The position numbers were made by a program, and so were the translations under genes. Of a stretch of DNA of 64,000 nt, positions 13,901-28,900 are shown piece after piece. Numbering within the stretch: position 1 is the stretch's first letter; each line of letters opens with the position of its first letter. The stretch covers positions 17,955,667 through 18,019,666 of the forward strand of contig NC_058043.1 of assembly GCF_020085105.1 (NCBI RefSeq). The letters run 5' to 3'. This DNA is from Siniperca chuatsi. Taxonomy: Eukaryota > Chordata > Actinopteri > Centrarchiformes > Sinipercidae. The notes under the pieces are model-generated. The model made no database searches, was not told the DNA's origin, and saw nothing but the letters and a program-made list of their open reading frames with translations.

Positions 13901-16900
13901 TTTAGTTTAATTCAGGTGAAGTTTTATAAAGCATTGAATTATTTAGTATTTTTCTAATACACTTTGTTCACAGATGTCATGCCCAGTATTAAAAAGCTTG
14001 GAAATTAGAAAACTAAAAAGATTAACAAATTAAAAAAGATCACATTGATGTGAAAAGATGATAAGCATACAACAAGAATAGGAGTAATGATAACAAGGAT
14101 TTTAATTATTATTACCTAACATCACAATCCGGTCAAAAAGCAATGAACATTTCATTACATAAGTGCCCCCAGTCTAACTTTCCCATCTGTTTCTAAACCA
14201 GACAGGCAATGACTTTAAGCATCTCCCAAATTGACAAGACCTCCTGTGTCCCACACAGATGTGCCCTCCGCCTCATCTGCCTCATTTCACCTTGCCTAGC
14301 TACCTCTTCTGTCCCACCTTTGAGCCTATAGCAGGAAGCCTGTGCCTATCCTGTGCCGTGTGCTGAGGAGGAGACAGGGAGATGGATTAATGCGCTTGCG
14401 GCTATGCGCAGGATGTGTCCTTTGTGAAGTGTGTGTTAAAATGAGGGGTGCAGGGCTTTGTGTGTGAAGTTTGCAAAGAATGATTGTTTTAATAGTTAGA
14501 GAAAACTCAAATGAAAGTTTTCTGAAATTTACAACATAAATGGTAGCACGAATGTGCGTGCATTGGTATATGCAAAGTCTTTGCAACTAATTTCACATGA
14601 CTTTTCACTGCACTCCGACTCATCATTGGGTGCTGGCGGGTGTCCACTGAGGCAACAGTTTGTATTTTTGGAGGGCACGGATGCGTTTATTTTGGAGTGA
14701 ATGACAGAGAAAAGGTGAGAGGATGAGAAAAGACAAATACAAAATTGGAGAGTGACAGAGTAAGAAAGTGAGATGAAATATTGTTCCTCTGTGGCTGATG
14801 TAAAAACCAGTGCTGTTGCCTTGAGTGTCAGCCCTCCTGATAAAACATCTATGCTTTTGCCACTGGCCTTTCGCCCAGGACAGAAAATCTTGACTCTGCA
14901 ACAATGGAACACCTGTGTTATCAGGTGTACATTGAAGAACACATGCCAAGATTAAAAAGAACAGATTTCCTCCTGTATGTGTAAGATTATTCATCTCATG
15001 CATGCTATACTGGGCTGCTGCAGATCAGTTTCGTAAGGCATATGAATCAGTTTAAGCATGAAATGAAAAACTGATCCAAGATTATTAAGTGATAAAATAC
15101 CAGACAGGAGCGTCTCTACTGGCGGAGCAAAGCCTTATAGATCTACATCTCATCACTTCATGATGTAAGACTACAGATTGCAAACTATATAAATTGTTCC
15201 ATGATCCCCAGAAATCGCCCTGCATCCTGCTACTGTCACCTTATTTTCTATGTAATAGGGGTTTTAGAGCTCTTCTGCAGTGTTCCATATATGCAGATCT
15301 AATACTGTGAAGTATGTAGAATATGTCAATAAATGCAAGTATTTTCCGGTTATTACCACTTTACTGTATATTGTAAAATGCATTACTATTTATTTTCTCT
15401 ATATATGTAGATCATACATACGTATCTCTTTGTGTGATTTGGGAGAAGTGGAAGTGTGTCCCATTTTCTGTAGTGTGTGTTTTTAAAAAAAATTCATTTA
15501 AGAATTTGATTTATAAATCAATGTAGGATTGTACATGGCGGCAGATGTCATAATCCCCCTAATTAAGGGCTAACAGAGTTACAGCAGCTTATGTTAATAC
15601 GTATTTTGCAAAAATAGGCCTGCTTGATGTATAGTTGAATGAAAGTACTGTTGACAGAAATCTGTTATGGTCAAATAGGCCAAATTATATTATCTACTTT
15701 TGTTGTTCATCTTATAACTTCATTTCAGCAGCATGTGCTGTTCACAGAGTGTACCACTGCTAATGTGGAGGCAGTATTAGATGTAATAAGATCGTATTTA
15801 TTTGCCTAATACTGCAGTACATGTTTTGTCAGCAATTTATTAATTGGGTTGTGGACGTGATAGTCGGAAAGTAGGTTGCTTTGTTTTTGGACTTTTTGTA
15901 GTTTTGTTGGAAAATGTATACTCAGCATTCTGGATCTAGCTTATATGAAATTCTGGTATTTTGTAAGAATAATTTTATACTGTATATTTAAATATATACA
16001 TTTTTCAATATAGGTCAGAATGGGATAAGGGATAACTGAATGTTGAGAGACAAGTGAATGGGTGACGTATACTTGTGAGCGTTTACTACTTATTTTTTAT
16101 ACTAAAGAGCAAATTTGTTTGCATCCTATCAAAAATGATTCAGATGAGGTGAAATGAGCTGAACCTTAAATGGACTGTGTGCCGTCCCCCTCTGCACTCT
16201 CTGCTGAGTCTGAGAGACAGGCAGGTCTTCCTCACAGCATGTGCCCGTCTGTCTGTATAAGCCTGCTGTGGGACCCCTGAGTAGGATGGAGAAGTTTTCC
16301 TCCAGGCAGTAAAAAAAAAAAAAAAAACACACAGCCTGCATGGCTGAGCCTTACTAATGGAATAAGTATGGTATCTGTGATTCTGAGATGTACAATCCTG
16401 ATATACAGTGGGCATTTTTGTGTGGGCCTGAAATGTAGCACACTGGCAAGACTCATAGCTCACAGCACAATCGCATCTCCACTCAGCGAAGACACATCAC
16501 ACCCAGCTGAAAATGACAAGTACTCAGAATCTGGCTTTGTTCTTGATACTTCTTTTTTTCTGGCTGGAGCTCCAGCTGTCTCTTGTTGTTATGCTCTTTG
16601 CTCACTGTGAAACTGGCAGCAGTGTTAGCAGGTGAATGAGAAAAAGAACAAAATATATCTTGCTGAATCACCACCAACTCTGTGAAAATGGACCATTTGG
16701 CAGCATAGTGCATAACAAAATCATTGTTCTTTTCATCTTTTATTATGGGCGTGGTGGTGTGTTCATTAAGAGGATAAATACCAGTAGAGAAAGATACCAG
16801 GTTTTGGTGGAGTAATCAATATGTCAATCAGTCTAGTCAAGTCAGGTTTAATTGCAATCAGAGCAAGTGATCAACATATGACGATGTGTTGACGATGACG

Positions 16901-19900
16901 ATGAATGAATGATAGCAAATGATTGAGTAACTTCCAGTGAAAGCTTCGTAAGTCCAGTAACATTAGACTAGACATCATTACACCATTCTGAAGGAGAGGA
17001 ATATCTCTTATCTGTCATTAAGCTCTGCTGTTTAGTCGCCCACTATCTCCATGGTAACAAAGTGCAAAGCCTCATCATACGGTAGGATCTCGGACCTGAA
17101 GCTTGATACGAGCCTGTGCCAAGCAGCTGACACTGAGGCCTGATAAGATGCCTTTACTGATCTGGTGTCTGCTGACAGCTAGTAACGTTCACTAATTTCC
17201 CCATCTCCAGTGACAGCGGCCCCGTTTGGTGTTTACCATAAAGAGCAGATGTCACAGGGTTCCTGTGACACGATTGGGTGTCAGCACTGAGTGGAGAGAG
17301 TTTACTGTGAACACCAAATGAAACAGGAGAGGCCTGGTTGCTGCCCATAATCCTATATGATGCCACATCAGTTCAACACTACAGTTCCAGTGTTAGACAT
17401 TTAATGACATTCAAGACAGATAAGTCTGATAATCAGGTGTAATCACATAAAAAGGTACTGTGCAGTATTTTAGAGGAGTAGTTTGACATTTTAGGAAATA
17501 CGCTTATTCGCTTTCTTGCTAAGAGTTAGATGAGTTCGATACCACTCTCGTGTCTATCCATTAAATATGAAATTACAGTGAGGAGACTATTAGCTGAGCT
17601 TAGTATAAGACTTGAAACAGGAGGAAACAGCTAGCCTGGCTCTGTCCTCTTTCTTTGTCTTTGGTCGAATGCAAAAATTTATTTTTAATTTTTTCTACTT
17701 TCTGTTGTCCAAAAAGGACAAAACAAAGAGCAAGCATGCCTAAATCATCGAAATGGTTCAGCCATTTGCACAATAAAGAAGGCCGAATACACTTAGCCGA
17801 GTTTTTATTCCCTGTACTAAACTTAGACACTGAGAACTGAATTGAAAGAATATCATGATTGATTTCTTATACTTCTTAAGTTCAACATATCCTTTTTTTT
17901 CAGAGAGTTAGATGAGAATCTTGATACCACTCTGATGTCTGTATGACAAATATGAAGCTATAGCCAGGATACATTTTAGTTTAGCACATTATATCTTGTT
18001 TGTTTTATCTGTACAAAAACCTAAGTGTTAAGACAGCAGTGTGTTGGAGGATTAAACAAAGGAGGTAAAACGTGTTAATTTGAGAGCTTCAGAGGTGCTA
18101 GTAGGTGGACTTTGTTAACTTTAGACAGAGCCAGGTTACCTGTTTCCAGTCTTTATGCTAAGCTAACCGGCTGCTGTGGCTGTAGCTTCATATTTAACAA
18201 ACAAACATAAGAGTGGTCTCAATCTCCTCATTTAACCCTCAGCAAGAAAGCTTAGCTCCCAAAATGTCAAACTATTCCTTCAACATACATACAACAACAT
18301 ACTGTGTCTACTTCGATGAGTTGTCATTTGAAAGCTGAACTTCCGTCCATCCGTTGATGAAAGTTGTGTTGATCCACACTTCAGCAGCAGCCAAGTGTTT
18401 CTTGAGCTTTTCTGATAATTCCATCATTGCAGCAGAGAAGCTCTGGTCTGTCACATCTCACCTCTCTGTACGTAAAATTGCTTATGCATCAAAACTAAAA
18501 TGATCTTAACTGGTCCCAGTGTGCCAGGCCCACCACCAGGCCATGACAACAAATTCACCAGGTTACAATTATAGAAAGTGCTGCACCACCGGATGCCTGG
18601 CAGAATCTCCTACTGTACCATAACACGGTCAGCTTCGTATATAAAATCTGTGATGAGAAAACAGAATATACAGAGACAGAAATGGCCCACAGTCTTGTTT
18701 TAAAAGCACTTGGGCCTCAGCAGCTCCTGTGGAGAATTAAGCATCCAGCTGACACAGCACTAAATATCCAAACTCGGTGTAACAGCATAGCAGATCCCAA
18801 CTTTAGATTCAGTCCTTCAAGATCTGTTGCTTATTTGTTTGTGTGTGTAATGAAATTGTCCAAAAGTGTTAAATGGGATGAAAATATCCATCGATACGCA
18901 CCACTTTTCTTCAGAAACACCATGTTGAATACTCAAGTTAGATTTTTCACATGGCAAATCAAATCTAAGAATATTCATCTTACACTAACACAGATGCAAG
19001 GTGTAACATAAAACCATCTATTTTTCATTCTGTAGAAGTGAAACACCTGTGTGTACCAGAGTCTCCTCTTAAATGATTCAGTAGGAGTTGAAGGGCAGAC
19101 CAGTGAACTTCCTGCCTGACCACAGCATGTGTGTGTGTGTGTGCGCGTCTCTATCAGTACGTACAGTATGTCTCCTACATAAGTGTCAGACCACTAAAAT
19201 GTTCTTAAATACCTCAATGAAATGTTAAAATGAAGTTGTGTAATAATGATCATAGAGCAAGAAAACACAATTAGTTTTCTGTCCTCCAACTCTACCAAGT
19301 AAGAAAGACAGACACTGAGAGTTTGACATTAACAACAACAACAGTTCAGAGGGAACTAACCTTTAAAAGATGAACACTCATTTTGAGCTTAGAGGCCTGA
19401 GATACAAAAATAAAATATTCATTACAACTGACTTTGCGATGGAGCCTTTCAATGCAGGCTAAAAATAACAAAAGGTGAGAATGGGAACATACTATACTTA
19501 CAGTCCACTATACTGTACATCAAATTGTGTGTTTGCGTTTACAGTGAAAATGGGAGATTTTTGGTGTTCGTCAGGGCCACAGTGCCTTTCAGTTGTGCTG
19601 CAATAACAGTGGACAGAGATTGTAATGAGACAGAAAAGCCCAGCTGTCTGTCACAACATATGGTAAATGCAAACAATGGCAGGCAGCTGCATGCCATCTG
19701 TGTGAATGACTGAACCAGGATTTGCACACTGATGATCAAAAACAGGGCTAGCTCCTTCAGTGCTGAATGCAGAGGGATTAATTGTCATTTAATGATGGAG
19801 GAGGAAAGAAGACCCAGGCTTACCCTCTCTGCCTCTTTCACACTATCTTCCTTCTCCTCTCTTTCTCTCACACATATACATTAACACTTACATGCACAGA

Positions 19901-22900
19901 GTGAACACAGATCCCTTCGTGGGGAGACTGCGGTACCTTGGCTTACAGCTCAGCTGATAGTTTCCATGGTGACGTGAGGCTTTTTAGCATTTGCATAACA
20001 GATGCAGCAAGGTATTCACCAAAACAGGACACAGAAAACAGAGGCCAGGGGACATGTGATCATACTGAACCACACAGCTCAGTTCCATCAGTTCAGATCA
20101 CTGATTGACACTGAGGATTTCTGGTAACACTGAGAGGTGAGTTCAGTAAACTCAGGCTTCAGTAAGCCAGTGTAGCTCTCTGATTTGTAGAAATCAATGC
20201 ACCAGTAGCATCAGTTCATTCTAAATAACTCTCAAAAGTTTGACAGGCTGTTTCCTGCTTCTTCTCTAAAGCCCACATTCAGTCTCTCCTACATCAACAC
20301 AGAAACATTTTATTTTTGATTTGATTTCTGACAATATAGTCCTTAGTAGTTGGTAAGGAAAAAGTTCAAGCTCGTGCCACTCTGTGCAAATTCTAAGAAA
20401 ACTATTCTTACTAGAGCTGAAAATATTAAAAAAATGAATCATTTTTTAAGCAAAAATGCCAAACGTTACCTAGTTCCAGCTTCTCAAATGTGAGGATTTA
20501 CTACTTTTCTTCATCTTATGCAATTGTAAATTACATTACTTTGTAGTTTTAGGGAGGTGATTGGCTGCCAAAATCATACAGTAAATGTAAATATATCAAA
20601 CATGGGTTACATATTATATATGGGTTAGTAGCTGTAATTATTTGCTCATTGTGTCCAGACTAAATCTTGCCATCATAATACTGTTGGAATAAGAAATGTC
20701 TGCAGAGCGTTAGCGACTGGCACAGAGCCAGTATCGACTGTAGCAGACTGAGGTGGAGCATCCCAGTTGTATAAAGTGGGAGTGACAGTGACAATGATTT
20801 GCAAGTGGAACAAAACCCTAAATTATAGAGGGATGTGTTTAATGCTGCTGCCGTCCTCCGGATCCCGGAGCTGAGACATTCGGCAGAGAGAAAGACGCAA
20901 GTCTCTGGTCAGATTTGAGTTGGTACAATCCAACTATGCCAGACAAAATTAGGATTTAAAAAAACACATTTCTGTCTCATAATGCTGTGTTCTCACTTTA
21001 GTTTCCCAGGCCTGAAGATCAGATGGTGAGCTACACTCCCTAAAAAAAAGGCTAAACACATGTCAGACTGGTGCTTGATGCTCCACACACTACCTATATC
21101 CATCCAGCCTGATGTAAACTGGCCGACAGTCAAACATGCTGGCCCAGCCAGTCACTGCCATACATGGAGATTCTGACCCCAGATTAATACACACTTCTCC
21201 CTCTGCTTCTCATGACCCTCACTATGCTCTCCTCAAGACAACATTGCCACACAGTCCCCATTACGGATCAAACCATACTTTAGGTTGAGTAAACAGCTCT
21301 TCATTGCCTGTCCAATGGTCAGTCATAGCGCTTCGCTTTATGAAAGAAATCAATCACGGAGCCATTTTAATTTGCAGCTGTTATCCTTCCCACTCTTTGA
21401 GAATCCTGTTTGTTCACAGTGAGTATGTTTCACAACAAGAATTGCAAGAATTTCTGTAATCACTTTTTAGCATTAGACTCTGAGAATGAGAGATCACACT
21501 GAGATTAGAAAGCAAATCCTTAGAGATTTGGCAACGCTGTTGTTGGCATTATCCAGAGAGCTGAAGTTTCCATGGGATAGCCCCTGGGATTTCCGTTTAA
21601 TTCTGATTTTGATCTGGGCAGAGGGTTGATGAAGAGACTCTAATGAGCAGCCTCCTCCTCTCATTTTCTCAAAGCTCTGTCTTGCTAGAAACCCACTGTG
21701 CTGACCATAAGAGGAACTGTATTACATAAAGGCATAATAAGATAAAAATTACTTGGACATGCTGTGTTCATCACCACTTTGTCTTAGATGGCAAAGACAG
21801 GAGGATGATATCTGTCAAAGTTAATTACAAGTCCTACATAACATATAACACAAGGTAGCTTCTATTAGCCTAATTAGTTATTTGAGTTATTTTATGGCAG
21901 TAGGTAAGCAACCGTATGGCAAGCCTGTCAAGCTTTGGATATCTCTACATGTTGAAGCTGTGTGCATGGGGCTGTAGTAATGTTAATACTATGCATTTAG
22001 TATTAGAGTCTGGTGTCTTATTTTAGCCTTTCCAAAACCAAAAACACAAGCGCAAAAGTGCAAGGAATGAATTAAATAGTGTGTTTATCTGCTCTAATGT
22101 AAGCTACAATTAGTTAGCATGTCTGGCTAACTAGCTTAGCCTATTACTTTTAGTAACATGAGCATTACTTCCAAGGCCAAGGAGAACATTATTAACTAAC
22201 TACATTATTTAGTGGGGTTACAGGTTACGTTAAAAAAGCCTTGTTCACGACTCGATAACGTTATAGGCTCTCTCCTGCTCTTTATTGGATTTGGTAAAGT
22301 TGGCACTCCAGACACTCCAGCAGCTTTACCTGAGATAACGTTACTCTGCCAAACACATCGATTAGTCCTAAAAGCCTTTTCTATCGTCACGTTAAACGTG
22401 ATAACATACTGTTTAAAAATACTTATATTAACTGGTGAGGATGCTGACCTTTTGCCTGTGAACTGGTAGCTTAGCCTCAGCCTTTTAACACAATATCATG
22501 TAGCCAGCCATCAATTGCATATTTAAGAACCCTTTCACTCATTTTAAAATTAGCTGGAAACATTAAAAAGTTTTCAATCAATTCATTGAGCTAACATTAG
22601 CCAAATTAGCTAGCTAGCCACAGCTGATAAAACGGCTGCCAGCTAGAAATGAGAAGACTTCTTTTGTCTACCACTGTCTAAGAAAAGCTGCTATCGTTAT
22701 CATTAGAAACTGCATGTGGGCTGTGCGAGAAAGCAAAGCTTGACAGGTACAACATTAAGTAAGAGGGCAGGGCTTAGCGAACGGTCAATTAATCAATCAA
22801 TTCATCCGTCCCTCAGCCAGTGAATTTAACAGTTCTTTGTCTGACTCTCCTCAGCTTTGGGCCTCAGCACACTCACACAGTGAGACTTCCCAAACCGTCC

Positions 22901-25900
22901 CAGTTTGTGTGTTTCTGTCCTCAGAGAGTTGCATCTAGAACCACAAATGTGTTAATGTAACGACAAGTGAGTCAAGTTTCCCACAGATCCCTAACCCTTT
23001 TAATTTACATCACACTGCTCAGTTTACACAGCATGCTCAGCTTTTGCTCTCATGGGAGATGGAGCTGCCTGAGGTAATGTGAGAGGTCGACATCACACAC
23101 AGGATGGGACAGCCAGATGACGATTTTCTAACAATTATGAGCATATAATGATGATCATATAAACTAAGTGGACAGGACACAAAGCATTTTGCTCCTCTGG
23201 ATTCTTTGCCCTCTCGCCTTCCATAATTTCCTAACCTTCAACCTGTGACCCACATCCTCTCCTCTCCTGGCCCACTTAAGACCAACATGCTTATACAGTA
23301 CATCTACTGTATAAGCCTATATCTGGCCTATATCTCACACCAGACAGAGGTAAGGTGATGTGCTTGTGGCTGCCGTCTGGTAGGCGGAGGAAGGAGCAAG
23401 CGAAATGAGAGCAGCGAGTAGGCTGAGGCTTTGGCAGTAGACTGGGGAGAACAGGGACCCCTGGGACTGCTGCCTGGAGATAAGTGGGATAGTGATTGAA
23501 ACTCACACAATCCACCCACTCTGCACTGCCAGACTATCAGCTACACTGGTTCTTAGTTTAACGCAGTGCGGTATGCTAAAGACAGAATGTAAATTCAGAT
23601 AAATGCGTAGGGCTTATCCGGGATACTTTTAATGAGAAACACCTACATATGTCAATCATTCGATGTGGCCACAGGGTCTCAGGTGAGCTACCTGAGGAGG
23701 TGTACTGCTTTCAGCTGCTCCCAAGGGATTTCCTCTGTGGTGTCATCTGGCAAACAGAGTCATCTCGTATGGCTAAGCAAAGCACTACTCCGAAATGTAA
23801 TTACAACAAATGAACATTAGTTCCTCCTCAGTCAGCACACCACAGGAGTCTCACATAATTACCATCAATATTAGCATACAAATACCACAAGGATGTGGCC
23901 TTGGATCCTCTCTCACATCCCCATATGTTCACACTGGATTCTACATATTTTAAACTGACTTTTGCTCTTCTCACTTAAATGTCTCTACATCACTGTACCA
24001 GTGGCTGACAGGCCTGGCAGTGCATCTGTTGTCCCATTTGCATCCCTATACGACAACTTACCGTAAACCCTGGGACCTGAAAATATGCATTTGATTGGCA
24101 GATGAACCCAGGCTTGCTCTACAAACACTTCTACAACAGAAACATTTTGAGAGACAGAAAGCATGTGCCTATATTCAGTTTTAAATAGAAGCAAATTTTT
24201 GCAGTGTTGACCCAGAAAAGCTTTTTTCTCACATCATGTCTCTTTTTCTCACTTTCACTCACTCAGACAAGCATGATAAGTACACACACCCACATACAGT
24301 ATGTGGTACTGTAAATACAGACCACACAAACACACTCATACAGCGCAGTGTATCATGCAGACAGGTGTTGTAATCTGTGTGTTATTTCTATTTTATCTAT
24401 GGGATCTTTTTAATGGGATTTAAGTATGTAGAGAATTTATGATTACAAAAAATATTTTTGCACATGAAGAGCCTATTGTCCATTTTATTCTCATCTAATA
24501 CCAAATGCTACCTGCAGTGAAGTTTGTAGACGCTGAGTGCACAGCAGCACTGCCTCTGTAGGTCTATAACCTCCTCTTACTGTCTACTCTTTGGTACTTC
24601 AGTGGGGTTTCTGTGGAAAATCGTTTCTGAGATTCTTCAGAGGTCTATTTGTTCTGTGTCATCAAGTGCAAATGAAACACATTAGGTACCATTTACAGCA
24701 GCCATTAGGAAGAAAGTTCATACAAGTCCCTGTACTTTTGGATAAAGTGCACACGGGACACCATTGGCTAATCCTTCTTTAAAGAAAGAGTTTGTCATTT
24801 TGGGAAATATGGTTATTTGCTTTCTTGCAGAGAGTTAGATGAGAGGATCAATACCACTCACAACTTGTGTTAAGAAGATTCCTGACCTGAATCTTATTGA
24901 GATGCTGTGGCATGACCTTAAAAAGGCAGTTCATGCTCGAAAACCCTCCAATGTGGCTGAATTACAACAATTCTGCAAAGATGAGTGGGCCAAAATTCCT
25001 CCACAGCGCTGTAAAAGACTCATTACAAGTTATTGCAAACGCTTGATTGCAGTTGTTGCTGCTAAGGGTGGCCCAACCAGTTATTAGATTTAGGGGGCAA
25101 TCACTTTTTCATACAGGGCCATGTAGGTTTGGATTTTGTTTTCCCTAAATAATAACAACCTTCATTTAAAAACTGCATTTTGTGTTTACTTGTGTTATCT
25201 TTCACTAATATTTAAATTTGTTTGATGATCTGAAACATTTAAGTGTGACAAAAATGCAAAAAAAAAAAAAAAGAAATCAGGAAGGGGGCAAACACTTTTT
25301 CACACCACTGTACTTTTTACCCGTTTCCAGTTTTTATGCTAAGGTAAGCTAAGTGACTGCTGGCTGTAGCTACATATTCAGCATACAGATGCAAGAGTAG
25401 TATCAATCTTCTCATCTAACTCTTGACAAGAAAGCAAATAAACGTATTTCCCAAAATGTTTAACTGTTCCTTTAAGTCTGAAAATTTTTATGAAAATGAA
25501 AAACTAAACAGATAGATGTAATTGCCTTTCTGCGCTTGCCTCTACATATAAATATTTTAATTATGTGACAGCACTTCCAGCTACAATGAGCAGCACTGAG
25601 TGCACTGTAAAACTACAGCCTTCTGACCACTCTCTGTCACCACAGACACTCTATCACACCAATCAGTTAAGTGCCAATCTATCTTACACTAAACCCCTCT
25701 TTCTCTCTCCCTCTGTATGAAAGAACACCTCTGCTGCACCCTCTGCTGATTTAGAAAATAAACAAACTTGTGAATCTGACTGCTGTTGGGAAATTAGATG
25801 ATGTAGTCCAATGAAAAGGTTCTAGCTCGTCGTAAACAATCAACTAAATTACGTGTGTGTGTGTGTTTCGTGGGGAGAATGAGTGGGAAAATAATAAGAA

Positions 25901-28900
25901 AATGTGTTTGAAAGAAATCTGGAGAAAGGATGGCAAAATGTGCAAGGTAGTGCACGCATGTGTGTCTGTGTGTATGTGTATACGTGTGTGACAGCGTATT
26001 TATTTATAGAAGCCCCTTGGGAGAGGAGTGCCATTACTGTGCTAAGGTAGAAAATCTGGTGGGGCTGTGCTAGATGTCACACTAAGGTGGCTTCATCACT
26101 CCTTGCAAGCTGTGCCTCATTAGGATGAGCAACACCCTGTATAATAACAACTACACCTCTTCTGCATTGCAAACACAATTAACAAAACCTCACCAGAACT
26201 TCTCTGATAGTAGTTGTTGAAAAGACCACAGTTTCCACACAGTTTCTTCTGTAAATTCATGCTGGGCTTCTTGTTTTTCATACAAAATTCATTAAATAGC
26301 AAAGAGAAACATACTCCACCTTCAGTTTTTTTTCATGCTCTCTGTCACTATTGATTGCCTTGGTTTGAACAAGTAATTCTGTTCCATAAGAATGAAAGAG
26401 AGTAGGTGGACACATTGATCCAGAAATCGAACTGAACTCCCCATGTATCTGTCTCAGCAGGCAGACACGCTGCCTCAGTTCTGGTAACAGCTGCTCTTTT
26501 TGGGTCCACACAGGTGAGCACAGAGGTGGGAAGATCACAGCAAAGCGAAGGCAAGATCTTATCTCCCTGTGCTGGCTTAATCTGGGACAATCATTAGAGG
26601 TGGGGACACCTGAAAAAACCTCTTACCTCACTACCGCTCAAACCAACCTGACCTCAAGAGCTGCATTATCTCTATAAACCAGAACTTTCCTCAGAAACCA
26701 AGCATCACAAGCTCTGTGTGGGGGCTTGATGAGCTCAACCTCCTCATGCTGCAGAGAATCATTTGTGAAGTATATTTTGAAATGTGCAGCAGTCACACAA
26801 TTGGATCTAAAGCTTTCTTCTGTCTACGTGAATTCACACATCTCACTCTGAATATGAGCTGTAAAATGAGAACTGCAGATGACGGGATTTAAACATGGCT
26901 CCTGCGTTTGCTCACTCTATTTGCTAAAGAGCAGAAGCTATTGAGTGAGACGTGTCTGGAGAACAATGGATATTTCTCTCACCCATCTGCCTCTACTTCT
27001 GCTGACATTTTCCCTCAGTTACATATCATGTGCAGCCTTTGTTTTACTCTGTTCATGAAGATCACCTCATTTATAAACTGTATTTGTGTCAGGTAGATAA
27101 ACCCATTGGAAATGAAAAAGCCTGCTTTGTTTACTGTAATGTCACACCTAAACGTGTCACCAGCATCTATCAAAATGATGCAAGGCGATATGCTCACCAC
27201 AACTGTAACCTGACACTTTGTTTAATTCAGCCTGTCTACCATGGCAGACGTGATGTCCCACAGTGAGAGACTTGTGTTAATTGAACCCTGTTGTTGACTG
27301 TTCGGCCATGGAGCTTTCAGGTGTTGGGTTCTGTATCAAGTTCAGGTAATTACTGTTCCTCAGTCTGGCAGCCGCTGTGAACTTGTGTTTGTTGGTGTTT
27401 AAATCTCTACATGCTGTGTCACAGTACTCTGTTTTGTATTTGTAGAAACACTTTTGGTACAGTCTGTATTGTTGTCCATGCAGCTCAGATACTGTCATCA
27501 TGTAAGCCCCAGAACACTTTCTTTTAACAAAGCGCCTTTCTGCACAACACACACAACAATAAGCTAATGGACCTAGAAAGAAGAAACAGGCTGATTTGAA
27601 TTTGTGTGCCGAACCTTATCTATCCTTGTGTATCATGTGACCAGACCCATCTCAAATAGGAAGCCTACAGGAGACAGCTATTATTCAAAAGATGCACTCT
27701 GCTCATTGTTAAACCATTACTGTGGAATAGTAATTATAGTATATTTTGTTATATTTTCTTTCCCTGAGAATAAACCATGCTCAGTCATTCAGAAATAGCT
27801 TTTTTGGAGAAGTTCTATGCAAGAGAGCAGCACTATAATTGCTTCAGTATAACTTGCATTACAATTTATAGTACTGTAATTTTTTCTCCCAGACTCAGCT
27901 AACTCTAAATATGACTTAAGCTTTCTCCTTCAACCATCTCAAATGACCAGAGGATATCATGGTTGAGGAGCAAAGACTAGGAGTAGGTGTAAGTATAGCA
28001 TAGCTCTGGTACTGTAGCGAAACAAAAGGACAAAGGTCTAAACTTACTCAGTTACATTGTGCTTCTTTACTATTTTGCTTGACTGCTAAGTGACCCTGGA
28101 TGAGGTGTACAATGACGAAGGCAGCTATTTAAAAATGCCAGAGACATCTTTTTCTTCTGCTGTCACCAATTGATGATAAGTAGGGTAAAGCACATGTAGC
28201 TCTTGAGTTTGGATAAGAAGCCAAAAGCGCAACATTGGAGAGCGTTGTCATGTAAAGGAAGAATCTGTGAAAGCTAAGAGATGGATTACAGGCTCCACAG
28301 AAAATATATCTGCGGTCATAAATGTTTTGGACAGACTATAGAATTTCATTGCATTATTCAGTCATGCCTGTCATTCCTGTAAGTGTGGCCGGTGGAAACT
28401 GACCTTTTCAGTCTCAGCCTGCTGAGTGAGTGCTGAAAACCTTGGTGTGGCGTGCAACTGTAGCATAAGAAGTAGTTTTAGCATGCAATGGCTTTGGGTT
28501 CTAATGTCTAACTCTCAGGAAACTTCTGTTTTACTTTGCGGTTGACCACTCGGCCCCACACCACTCTACATCTTCTTGAGTGATGTTCTCTCGCTGACAG
28601 GCCCGACTGAATAATGAATGAAGGTCTGCAGCAAAGTAGTCGTGTCTCCGTACCCTCGTGAATGATCTCTCACCTTTTTAAATATCAGCACGGTGAAGAC
28701 CCCCAAAACCACAGACCTAGTTGTGCCAATGTGTGAAGAATATAAGGAAAGTCAGATAAGGCATTGTACTACAAATAAAGCATGGATTTTGTAGGTCTGT
28801 CAAACAGAGATGTCATGCACTTGGAGTCTGTGTGTGTCTGTGTGTGCATGTGTAGCACACAGTGTTGCCCCAGCTGGCTGGTGCGATAAGCTAATGTAGC

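Noticed and set aside
14529..15003. Overlapping open frames of 137 and 126 codons
   Set aside because: They are intronic, have no recognisable motif, and mutually exclusive frames with equal length argue against coding.
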